Made by a program: the position numbers and the translations under genes
Shown here: positions 55,072 to 61,987 of the stretch, piece after piece
How the letters are laid out: every line of letters starts with the position of its first letter
Numbering within the stretch: the stretch's first letter is position 1
Notes under the pieces: generated by a model
Seen by the model: the letters and a program-made list of their open reading frames with translations, nothing else
What the model was told of the DNA's origin: nothing
Databases searched by the model: none
Source of the DNA: Cohnella pontilimi
Lineage (GTDB): Bacteria; Bacillota; Bacilli; Paenibacillales; Paenibacillaceae
Length of the DNA stretch: 61,987 nucleotides
Assembly (NCBI RefSeq): GCF_005049045.1
Contig: NZ_SUPK01000013.1
Coordinates: 1-61,987 of the forward strand
Reading direction: 5' to 3'

Positions 55072-56049
55072 CTACCCCTCCCGCACGTTCACCAGAAATT
55101 GCTCCAGCGCTAACTGTGGAGCAACGTGTGCTTTGACGCGTCTCGCCGCCGAGAGCGCCGATTCCATAGCCGAGGTCCAAGCCTCTGTCGTCCGGGTCCA
55201 AGCGTGCTGTGAGATCCAGTCCGCTTGATCGGAAAATACCATCTGCTTGTGACGCCCGGTCACGGAGTAAATCATATCTCTATACCATAATGCCAACAAT
55301 TGCAGCAGCGTATCGACATGCTCCGAGAGGTCCGTCTTGAAAATCTGCTGTTGTGCCGTAAGCAAACTTCCAGGAAACCGGGTCGGATTCTCTCTGCCTA
55401 ATTGTATCACTACGTTTCGGATTTCTGCAAACCAATTCTCCTCTGTCAGAGCCCGTGCGGCAGCCAAGCCCGATGCCAGATTTACCGCCGCTCTGGCGAG
55501 TAGAGGAGGCTTTCCTTCCGCGATTAACGCTTCTTCCATCGCCGTCCGGTCTCCCGGTACGAAAGGGACAAGCTGCGTTCTCGATAAAATGGTTGGAAGA
55601 ACCGACTGTGCCCCTGGCGCGATTAAGATCGCCACGACGGGAGAAGGCGGTTCCTCCAAAAATTTCAGCAAACTGTTGCCGGCTTGCACGGTCATCGACT
55701 CTACCGCTTCAATAATATAAACTTTATAGCCGGATCCGGCGCTGCGATAGGAAAGCTCTCGCTGCAGCTCCCGGATTTGTTCGATTTTGACGCTGGTCCC
55801 GTCCGGCGATACCACGTGCAAATCGGGATGATTCCCGTGGCTGACTTTGCGGCAAGCCAAACATTCACCGCAAGCGTCGTCTCCTCCGCGTTCGCACAGC
55901 AGCGCTTGGCCGAATGCCATCGCCATCTCGTGCCGGCCGGAGCCTCCCGGACCTGCAAACAAATAGGCGTGGGCGATTCTGCCGGAACGAAGCGCCTGCC
56001 GCAGCAGCGACTTGGCCCTTTCCTGGCCGGGAATCTCGCTTATCCGCAT
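55072..56049 (-). CDS. holB: DNA polymerase III subunit delta'
   Basis: Stator of the clamp loader. The 325-residue product has an AAA+ fold with HAYLFAGPGGSGRHEMA, a zinc module CERGG...CGECLAC, the LLKFLEEPPSPVV helix and SRTQLVPFVP. The P-loop lysine and threonine are replaced by Arg and His, consistent with a non-ATPase delta' subunit. The ATG with AGAGGA nine bases upstream is chosen over a GTG three codons earlier. Confidence 0.95.
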   Translation of the reverse strand: MRISEIPGQERAKSLLRQALRSGRIAHAYLFAGPGGSGRHEMAMAFGQALLCERGGDDACGECLACRKVSHGNHPDLHVVSPDGTSVKIEQIRELQRELSYRSAGSGYKVYIIEAVESMTVQAGNSLLKFLEEPPSPVVAILIAPGAQSVLPTILSRTQLVPFVPGDRTAMEEALIAEGKPPLLARAAVNLASGLAAARALTEENWFAEIRNVVIQLGRENPTRFPGSLLTAQQQIFKTDLSEHVDTLLQLLALWYRDMIYSVTGRHKQMVFSDQADWISQHAWTRTTEAWTSAMESALSAARRVKAHVAPQLALEQFLVNVREG

Positions 56050-56106
56050 GTTGCGCACTCCTCTATAGGTCCACGACTGACATTAACGCCCCGGTATCAG
56101 TCGAAG

Positions 56107-56550
56107 TTAAAATACGAAATTAATGAGCAGGCCCCGGATCTCTCCGACCTTCTGCAGAAGATCCAGGCGTCCGGCCTCGGTTTGTAGCAGCTCCTCGCCC
56201 ATGCCGAGCAGCAGCTCGTCCACTTCTTCGAGAAGCTTGTACCGCTTGCCGCGTCCGCGGCGGTCCCAGCCCTTCGTTTCCTTCAGGCCGATTCCGCGGC
56301 GGACGGTATCTTCGAGAAAGCCTTTGACCATATGACGGTACAGCTTTAACTCGCGGACGGTCATGGACCGGCTCAGCCGGTCCCCCTGCTGGCGGATATC
56401 CTCCAGCTTGCGCTGAAGTTCTTCCTGCGTTCTCTCTTCTTCCTGCTGCTGCATCATATCCGAGAAGCTTTGCGACGATGCAGGCCGGGCGGTCGTATCG
56501 CCTCTCTGCAAGGTCTTGTTGATCGGGTAAAACCCCGGCTGAATTTTCAA
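56107..56550 (-). CDS. yaaR: YaaR family protein (DUF327)
   Basis: Function unknown; widely conserved between darA and holB. The 147-residue product is mostly helical and charged, with coiled coil around MMQQQEEERTQEELQRKL and a conserved middle (TVRELKLYRHMVKGFLED, KETKGWDRRGRGKRY). A TTG start is used with a modest site (CGGTGAACGG). Confidence 0.9.
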   Translation of the reverse strand: MKIQPGFYPINKTLQRGDTTARPASSQSFSDMMQQQEEERTQEELQRKLEDIRQQGDRLSRSMTVRELKLYRHMVKGFLEDTVRRGIGLKETKGWDRRGRGKRYKLLEEVDELLLGMGEELLQTEAGRLDLLQKVGEIRGLLINFVF

Positions 56551-56573
56551 GGCCGTTCACCGCCCGGTCTCTG

Positions 56574-56969
<396 letters not shown>

Positions 56970-56988
56970 CTATCCGAAAATCCTTTTT

Positions 56989-57624
56989 TTATCTGCTTTC
57001 CAGCCTTGCCGACACGAGCTTCCAGACTTGTTCTTTCAACGGCCCGGGGTCCCCGGAGGCATCCAGCATGACGATCCTTTCCGGAAACATGGCGGCTACT
57101 TGGCGATAGCCTTCCCGTACACGTGTGTGAAAGTCCAGTCCTTCGAGATCCAGCCGGTCCGGCTGCCGCCTGCCGCTCGCTTCGATGCGGGACAAACCGA
57201 TTTGGGGATCCAAATCGAGATACAAGGTAAGGTCCGGCATCCTTCCTTCCGTGGCAAAACGGTTGATCTCCCATACCGAGTCGATTCCGAGTCCGCGCGC
57301 GTAGCCTTGATAGACCAGGCTGCTGTCGACAAACCGATCGCAGACAACGACGGCTCCTCTCGCGAGCGCCGGCAGCACTTTCTCGGCTAAATGCTGTCTG
57401 CGGGAAGCGGCGTACAAGAGCGCTTCGGTCAACGGATCCATCGCCGTGTTGTCGACATGTAAAATCACTTCCCGGATCGCTTCGGCGATCGGACTTCCCC
57501 CAGGCTCGCGCGTGACGACGACTTCCCGGCCGTTCCTTTCCAGTCTATCCATCAAAGAGCGGATGAGTGTCGTTTTTCCTGAACCGTCTCCGCCTTCGAA
57601 CGTAATAAATGTGCCGCCTGCCAC
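56989..57624 (-). CDS. tmk: Thymidylate kinase
   Basis: Makes dTDP from dTMP. The 211-residue product has FITFEGGDGSGKTT (P-loop), VVTREPGGSPI and VVCDRFVDSSLVYQGYARG. A GTG start with AAAGGAG eight bases upstream gives the usual length; a longer reading would reach into the neighbour. It starts the tmk-darA-yaaR-holB-ricT-yabA series. Confidence 0.97.
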   Translation of the reverse strand: MAGGTFITFEGGDGSGKTTLIRSLMDRLERNGREVVVTREPGGSPIAEAIREVILHVDNTAMDPLTEALLYAASRRQHLAEKVLPALARGAVVVCDRFVDSSLVYQGYARGLGIDSVWEINRFATEGRMPDLTLYLDLDPQIGLSRIEASGRRQPDRLDLEGLDFHTRVREGYRQVAAMFPERIVMLDASGDPGPLKEQVWKLVSARLESR

Positions 57625-57641
57625 TTGGTTGCTCCTTTCGA

Positions 57642-59102
57642 CTATGAAGCCCTGATGCTTGGGGTCCAACGGGCAATACCGTAGGCAAGGCCCGTCAGTG
57701 CGCTTACTACCATCATATCAAAGCACACGTTAAACATAAACAAATGCTTGCCGAGATCGGCCTCCCCGTCTCCTATGATCGGTACCACGGCTGCGAATGC
57801 GCCCGCAATTCCAACCGCCGCATACGCCTCCAGAGCGATTCGGGTGCGAATGGATCGGGTCCGCCGCCAACATACCGCAAGCACAATAAAATAAATAAAA
57901 TAAAACCCCAGATACCAGCCCAGCGTATGCGGCATCCTGTGAACCTTCCACTCGCTCCAGCCGCTGAAGGTGAGATTGATGGCACCGCGGGGCTTGCCTG
58001 CTGATTGATCGTAATTACCCAGGTAATAAGGCCGAATAAACATGCCGTTCGCCGCGGCTTTTTCCAGCTTTTCGACGAAACGTGCCGGATGCTTCAGGTA
58101 ATACAAAGCAATATCTCGATGACCGAGCCGGCTTAACACTTCTTCGCGCAGCATGGTGTCGTTCTGGGGAATGACCGTGTTTTTTTGAAAATAGTTCGTT
58201 CCCGCCAGCCCCGCGTATTTTTCCGGAATCCCAAGTTCCTTCATATCTTTGGACAAGTCGTGAGAATCTTTGAGAACGCCATAAAAGATCGACTGGTATA
58301 GATTGATATGTTTGAGACCGCTTGGGGCCGCCACAATCATCAGGACGGAACACAGCAGCAGTGCGCCGATTCCCGACAGTACCTGCCGATGCCAACGGCG
58401 GTCAGCACGAAGCGCCATCATTCGCCAGGCCAGAAGCGCAAAAGCAAAGCCGAGCGGCCCATACTGAATTTTGGAGGTGGTTACGGCGAGAGCCGACAAA
58501 ATGAACAAAGCCAGCAGCTTGCCGGACGGCTCGTCCTTCGAGGTCAGCGCAACAGCAGAGCCGATGGCCAGCAGCATGCCGATGAGCGCATACGGTTCTC
58601 CGAAAAAGGATTGAAAATAGGCCAAATAGGCCATGTCTCCGAAAACGAACAAAGCGGAAACCGCCGCCGTAACCGCCACGAAACCCGTCGTGATCTTCCT
58701 GTTCGACACGTTCGGCACATGTCGAATGAAGAGGTAAAGGGCCGACGACCAAAGCAGCGTGTACATGACACCCAGCCAGCGAATATCGAAAACATGGCTG
58801 TTGAAGATCCGGGCGATCCAACCGGTCACCGCAAGAAGCAGCACTTGCGTGGTGACGTAACCGGCGCCCCAATATCCGCCGTAAGTATAATACTGGTGGG
58901 CGTAGCCGAAATAACGATCGCTATACGACTCGTTCGGGTCCAAATATTGAAACCCGGTAATTCTCATCAGACGTCCGAAATCGCCGTTGTCCGCTACGCC
59001 TTTGATCGGGGGGATCATCAGCAGATAAACCGCCAATCCGGCTGCAAGGATTACCGTGATCCAAGCGATGACGGCGCGTATGTCTTTGAATTTGTGAAAC
59101 AT
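57642..59102 (-). CDS. Polytopic membrane protein, possible GT-C-type glycosyltransferase (WsfD-like)
   Basis: The 486-residue product has about ten TM segments (first at residues about 10-30) and a long extracytoplasmic loop after the first (DNGDFGRLMRITGFQYLDP) and another around residues 275-390. The acidic DNGD just after TM1 fits GT-C membrane glycosyltransferases. It may act in glycan or S-layer assembly, but I recognise no family with certainty. ATG with AAGGAG upstream. It is inserted between yaaO and tmk, adjacent in B. subtilis. Confidence 0.82.
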   Translation of the reverse strand: MFHKFKDIRAVIAWITVILAAGLAVYLLMIPPIKGVADNGDFGRLMRITGFQYLDPNESYSDRYFGYAHQYYTYGGYWGAGYVTTQVLLLAVTGWIARIFNSHVFDIRWLGVMYTLLWSSALYLFIRHVPNVSNRKITTGFVAVTAAVSALFVFGDMAYLAYFQSFFGEPYALIGMLLAIGSAVALTSKDEPSGKLLALFILSALAVTTSKIQYGPLGFAFALLAWRMMALRADRRWHRQVLSGIGALLLCSVLMIVAAPSGLKHINLYQSIFYGVLKDSHDLSKDMKELGIPEKYAGLAGTNYFQKNTVIPQNDTMLREEVLSRLGHRDIALYYLKHPARFVEKLEKAAANGMFIRPYYLGNYDQSAGKPRGAINLTFSGWSEWKVHRMPHTLGWYLGFYFIYFIVLAVCWRRTRSIRTRIALEAYAAVGIAGAFAAVVPIIGDGEADLGKHLFMFNVCFDMMVVSALTGLAYGIARWTPSIRAS

Positions 59103-59112
59103 ATCGGTCTCC

Positions 59113-60582
59113 TTATTTCTGAAGTACGCGTATGAAGCCGAGTGCCGGGTCTTCCGGTCCTTGAATGGAAGCGGCTTGATCTCTCCAACTGCGAATCCTG
59201 GATAAAGCAGCTTCCGTAATGGGCTCGCCGGGGAACAGCTCCGGAATGCCGGGCGGGTAAGGAACGACCCACTCGCCTGCCGTCCGGCCGACGGATTCAT
59301 CCAAACGAACCCGAGCGGTCGGCGGGAGGCTGCGCCGGAAAACTACCGGTTCGGAAATCGCGTATGCTGTCTCGGACAGGTGGAGGTCCGGAAAGGGCGC
59401 CTTCGTTTCGGAGTGGCCGGTTTCCGCGTATGTTTCAGTCATTTCCATTAAAGCTCGAATGAGAGCTCGTCCATCCTCCGGCCTGGAACCGGCGCCGAAC
59501 GCCAGCACGGCGTAACGGGTATCGGCCATCTCCGCTACACATCCGCGGCTTGCCAACTCCTCCCGGATACGGAATCCGCTCCATTGTCCGGACGGATCAT
59601 AGAGAACCAGCTTCAACGGGTCTTGCGTTACTTCTATAGGGGTGGCACCTATGTTGCCGAGTGCACGGAAAGCCGTATCCGGCAGGTTGTCTCGAACATA
59701 TTTGACCGCCTCGAGAGCGGGCTCGAACGCAGCGGAACCTTGCATATGTACTTGCCTTCGGGCTAAATCGAGAGAAGCGAGAATCGGAAACGACGGGCTG
59801 GAGCTTTGCACCATTCGGAGTGCTGCCCGGATCGGCTCACGGTCGACAAGGCTTCCTTGGAAGTGCAGCATCGCGCCCATCGTCATGGCCGTCAACATTT
59901 TATGAGCGGACTGCACGACAACGTCCGCACCCGATTGCAGCGCAGAACAAGGAAAAGAAGGATGGAGTCCGAAATGGGGACCATGCGCTTCGTCGACCAA
60001 AACTGGAATGCCGGCGCCGTGACATAGACGTACAATGGTTCGGATTTCTGCGCTGCGCCCATAATAATTCGGAGTGGACAATAGGAGTCCTCTGGCTTCC
60101 GGATAGCGGGCGACGGCCTCCTCGACCGCCGCGATGTCCGGAATCAAGGCGAGTCCGGTATGCGGTTCAATTTTCGGCTGTAAAAAGACGGCTTTTATTC
60201 CCGCGATCATCAGTCCATGAACGATGGAGCGGTGGACGTTGCGCTGGACGATGAGTAAATCCCCCGGACTGGAGACCCCGAGAATCATCGCCAAATTGCC
60301 TGCGGTGCTTCCTCCGATCAGGAAGCGTGTCTCTTCCGCTCCGAAGCATTGCGCGGCCAGCCGTTCGGCTTCTATAATCGCTCCGTAGGAATGATGCAAG
60401 TCGTCGGTGTCCGGCAGCTCTGTGACATCGAGAGGCAGGAGCGCCTCGTAGCGATGGTCCGCTTGTGGATGCTGCCATGTCGAACGCTGTTTATGTCCGG
60501 GAACATGAAAAGGCGCCGTCCCGAGTCCGGCATGCGTTTCCAGCATTTCGTACAGGGGTGCGCGTTGCGGCTCTAGCGACAT
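59113..60582 (-). CDS. Orn/Lys/Arg decarboxylase family protein (YaaO-like)
   Basis: PLP fold type I enzyme. The 489-residue product has TAPFHVPGHKQR, the cofactor region LIGGSTAGNLAMI, VLVDEAHGPHFGLHP, the PLP lysine in VVQSAHKMLTAMT, and a C-terminal domain ending in PYPPGIPELFPGE. It lacks the N-terminal wing of the large inducible decarboxylases, like YaaO and SpeA of Bacillus. Substrate (Lys, Arg or Orn) cannot be told from sequence. ATG with AAAGGAG. Confidence 0.9.
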   Translation of the reverse strand: MSLEPQRAPLYEMLETHAGLGTAPFHVPGHKQRSTWQHPQADHRYEALLPLDVTELPDTDDLHHSYGAIIEAERLAAQCFGAEETRFLIGGSTAGNLAMILGVSSPGDLLIVQRNVHRSIVHGLMIAGIKAVFLQPKIEPHTGLALIPDIAAVEEAVARYPEARGLLLSTPNYYGRSAEIRTIVRLCHGAGIPVLVDEAHGPHFGLHPSFPCSALQSGADVVVQSAHKMLTAMTMGAMLHFQGSLVDREPIRAALRMVQSSSPSFPILASLDLARRQVHMQGSAAFEPALEAVKYVRDNLPDTAFRALGNIGATPIEVTQDPLKLVLYDPSGQWSGFRIREELASRGCVAEMADTRYAVLAFGAGSRPEDGRALIRALMEMTETYAETGHSETKAPFPDLHLSETAYAISEPVVFRRSLPPTARVRLDESVGRTAGEWVVPYPPGIPELFPGEPITEAALSRIRSWRDQAASIQGPEDPALGFIRVLQK

Positions 60583-60660
60583 GCTCCGGCTCCTTTCAAG
60601 AAGGTCATTCCTTCATTTTACCAATTGTCCTTCCGTTGACCAAGCTTCCGGCCAAACAAA

Positions 60661-60690
60661 AACGTCAGAACCGTTGGGGGTTCTGACGTT
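60661..60690 (-). terminator. Terminator of gin
   Basis: AACGTCAGAACC / GGTTCTGACGTT stem followed by TTTGTTT on the minus strand, about ten bases after the gin stop. Confidence 0.9.
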
Positions 60691-60700
60691 AGCCGGCACG

Positions 60701-60895
60701 TCAAACGTGAAAACGGACCCAAAGCTGCCGGAGCTGGCGGATGAAAAACGGGTATTTCTCGTCTTTGGTCGTCGTTTGGACAATCTCCGATTCGCAAGAG
60801 GAACAAATAAATTCCGTAACGACGGTAATCCCTTCTTCCTTGGTCTGGCCGCATACGATGCAGGTCTTGTATTCGAGCGTTTCCAATGCCTCCAT
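60701..60895 (-). CDS. gin: Sigma-G inhibitor Gin (CsfB)
   Basis: Blocks premature sigma-G (and sigma-E in the forespore) activity. The 64-residue product has two zinc pairs, CIVCGQTKEEGI and FICSSCESEIV, and the family C-terminus. The ribosome site (GGGG directly before ATG) is unusual and the start is less sure. A sigma-F promoter match lies at 60923-60951. Beside rrn 5S, as in B. subtilis. Confidence 0.93.
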   Translation of the reverse strand: MEALETLEYKTCIVCGQTKEEGITVVTEFICSSCESEIVQTTTKDEKYPFFIRQLRQLWVRFHV

Positions 60896-60922
60896 CCCCT
60901 GCTTTCTTTTCTATTTGCGTTT

Positions 60923-60951
60923 CAGTATGTCCAGATTCTATGAAAATATAC
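60923..60951 (-). promoter_or_regulatory. Candidate sigma-F promoter of gin
   Basis: GTATA, 14-base spacer, GGACATACTG on the minus strand. The -10 matches GGNNANAHTR fully; the spacer is one base short of usual. Confidence 0.55.
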
Positions 60952-61032
60952 GAAAATCATAGAACAAGGCTTAACTATGCGGAAAGTCTGCCCGATTATA
61001 AAGAACAGAAGCATTTGTGGGGAGGCGTGGTT

Positions 61033-61560
61033 ATGAGCCGGGCAGTGTCGGCCAGCGATCCGACGATCTATCATTATAAGCTGATCCGTAAAATAACGCT
61101 CCGTCCGGAGAGCAAATACAGCTATATGGCGACAGCGCTGATCGGCGCCTCTGCTTTAGTCGTTGTTTATGGATGGATGGGGCTGTTGGCCGCGGTGATT
61201 TCTATTTTTGCCATGCTCGGCGTTCATGGTGTGGTGTTAAAGTTGACGGTTCGCAGAATAGAAGAACCCTGGGAGAAAAGGTTCGCCTTTCGGAGAGATT
61301 GGCCGTGGATCGGCCCGTTGCCCGTGATGGATACGAACTTGGCCCTATTCCGCCGGCTGCACTTTCATTTGTTTTTGGTTGGCTGCTGTGTACCGGCCCT
61401 GTTTTATCCCTGGGCGGGATCCTCATGGGTGATCGCTCTTCTGTACTGGCATTTCTGGATGCTTGCTCCCCGACTGACGCTGCTGTGGCGCATCCGGCGG
61501 GAAAGAGGCGACGGAGTCATCCGCATGGATCCGAAAGAGGTATTATACTATCATCGTTAA
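61033..61560 (+). CDS. Small membrane protein, function unknown
   Basis: A 175-residue product on the plus strand, divergent from gin. It has four TM segments (about residues 33-50, 54-75, 117-135, 138-156) and a short basic C-terminus. No enzyme motif is recognised. The ATG giving MSRAVSAS follows GGGGAGG; a longer reading would overlap the gin promoter. A symmetrical terminator shared with 5S ends it. Confidence 0.82.
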   Translation: MSRAVSASDPTIYHYKLIRKITLRPESKYSYMATALIGASALVVVYGWMGLLAAVISIFAMLGVHGVVLKLTVRRIEEPWEKRFAFRRDWPWIGPLPVMDTNLALFRRLHFHLFLVGCCVPALFYPWAGSSWVIALLYWHFWMLAPRLTLLWRIRRERGDGVIRMDPKEVLYYHR

Positions 61561-61574
61561 AGTATTAGAAAATA

Positions 61575-61611
61575 AAACAGAAGGAGCCACATGACGTGGC
61601 TCCTTCTGTTT
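61575..61611. terminator. Bidirectional terminator between the membrane gene and 5S rRNA
   Basis: A 16-bp near-perfect stem AAACAGAAGGAGCCAC / GTGGCTCCTTCTGTTT with loop ATGAC. On the minus strand TTTATTTT follows, ending the rrn operon; on the plus strand GTTTG follows. Confidence 0.92.
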
Positions 61612-61618
61612 GTGTCGG

Positions 61619-61735
61619 CCTGGCGGCGTCCTACTCTCCCAGGACCCTGCGGTCCAAGTACCATCGGCGCTGGAGGGCTTAACGGTCGTGTTCGGGATGG
61701 GTACGCGTGGAACCCCTCCGCCATCACTACCAGAC
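61619..61735 (-). rRNA. rrf: 5S rRNA
   Basis: The minus strand reads TCTGGTAGTGATGGCGGAGG at its start, CCATCCCGAACACGACCGTTAAG in the middle (key: CCGAAC loop), and GGGAGAGTAGGACGCCGCCAG at its end, with the 5' and 3' ends complementary. About 117 bases, followed by the rrn terminator. It is matured by RNase M5, encoded at 46630-47187. Confidence 0.97.
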
Positions 61736-61826
61736 CAACTAACGCAAGGCTTGCGCCTTGAAAACCGGATGCGAAACGAAACATTTGCTGATATAAACAT
61801 CATCGTATTACCTGTGTGCTTATTAG

Positions 61827-61987
<161 letters not shown>

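Overview
The window is a stretch of a Gram-positive, endospore-forming Firmicute chromosome, most like Paenibacillaceae. The sporulation genes (spoIIE, spoVB, spoVT, spoVG, sspF, yabG, fin, gin), the moderately high GC, and an AbrB with a C-terminal CxxC/CxxC module all point there. It is bracketed by two rRNA operons in the same (minus) orientation. The first ~12 bases are the 5' end of a 16S gene with its leader and promoter; the right end holds a 5S gene and the 3' end of a 23S gene. Between them lie about 60 kb of almost entirely minus-strand genes in nearly the order of the origin-proximal rrnA-to-rrnJ interval of Bacillus subtilis.

Reading in the direction of transcription (right to left): a plus-strand membrane protein and the sigma-G inhibitor gene gin beside 5S; then yaaO-type decarboxylase, a polytopic membrane protein, tmk, darA, yaaR, holB, ricT, yabA; trmN6-rsmI; plus-strand abrB; an HD-domain phosphohydrolase and tatD; yabE behind a c-di-AMP riboswitch; rnmV-rsmA; yabG; veg; sspF; ispE-purR-ridA; spoVG; glmU-prs-ctc; a small plus-strand gene; pth; fin; mfd-prsA; spoVT; spoVB-mazG; hup-rlbA; an inserted block of a lactonase-family gene and a cystine-type ABC transporter (tcyABC); yabP-yabQ; divIC; yabR; spoIIE; yabS-yabT-tilS-hpt; ftsH; coaX-hslO-ppiC; cysK; the folate operon pabBAC-folPBK with dusB; greA; lysS; then the next rrn operon.

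The genes cover folate, purine, isoprenoid and peptidoglycan precursor synthesis, tRNA and rRNA modification, translation quality control, replication control and sporulation. Non-coding signals are readable: consensus sigma-A promoters (veg tandem pair, greA, rrn, cysK, tcyA, yabR), candidate sigma-F (fin, gin), sigma-G (sspF, spoVT), sigma-K (yabG) and sigma-H (spoVG, hup) promoters, Spo0A boxes around abrB and upstream of spoIIE, and about 20 Rho-independent terminators.

The most notable items are: (1) a c-di-AMP (ydaO/yuaA) riboswitch with its own terminator ahead of the cell-wall gene yabE, in the same window as the c-di-AMP receptor gene darA; (2) a 27-base operator-like motif at the same place just downstream of the -10 boxes of both cysK and tcyABC, suggesting a shared sulfur regulator (CymR-like); (3) TGTCGAA boxes on both sides of the abrB/HD-phosphohydrolase intergenic region; (4) replacement of the metS position by an HD phosphohydrolase; and (5) a perfect 17-bp inverted repeat between yabR and spoIIE. 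No CRISPR array, insertion sequence, prophage or tRNA gene was recognised. I see no clearly undescribed multi-gene system; the novelty is in regulation and local rearrangements.
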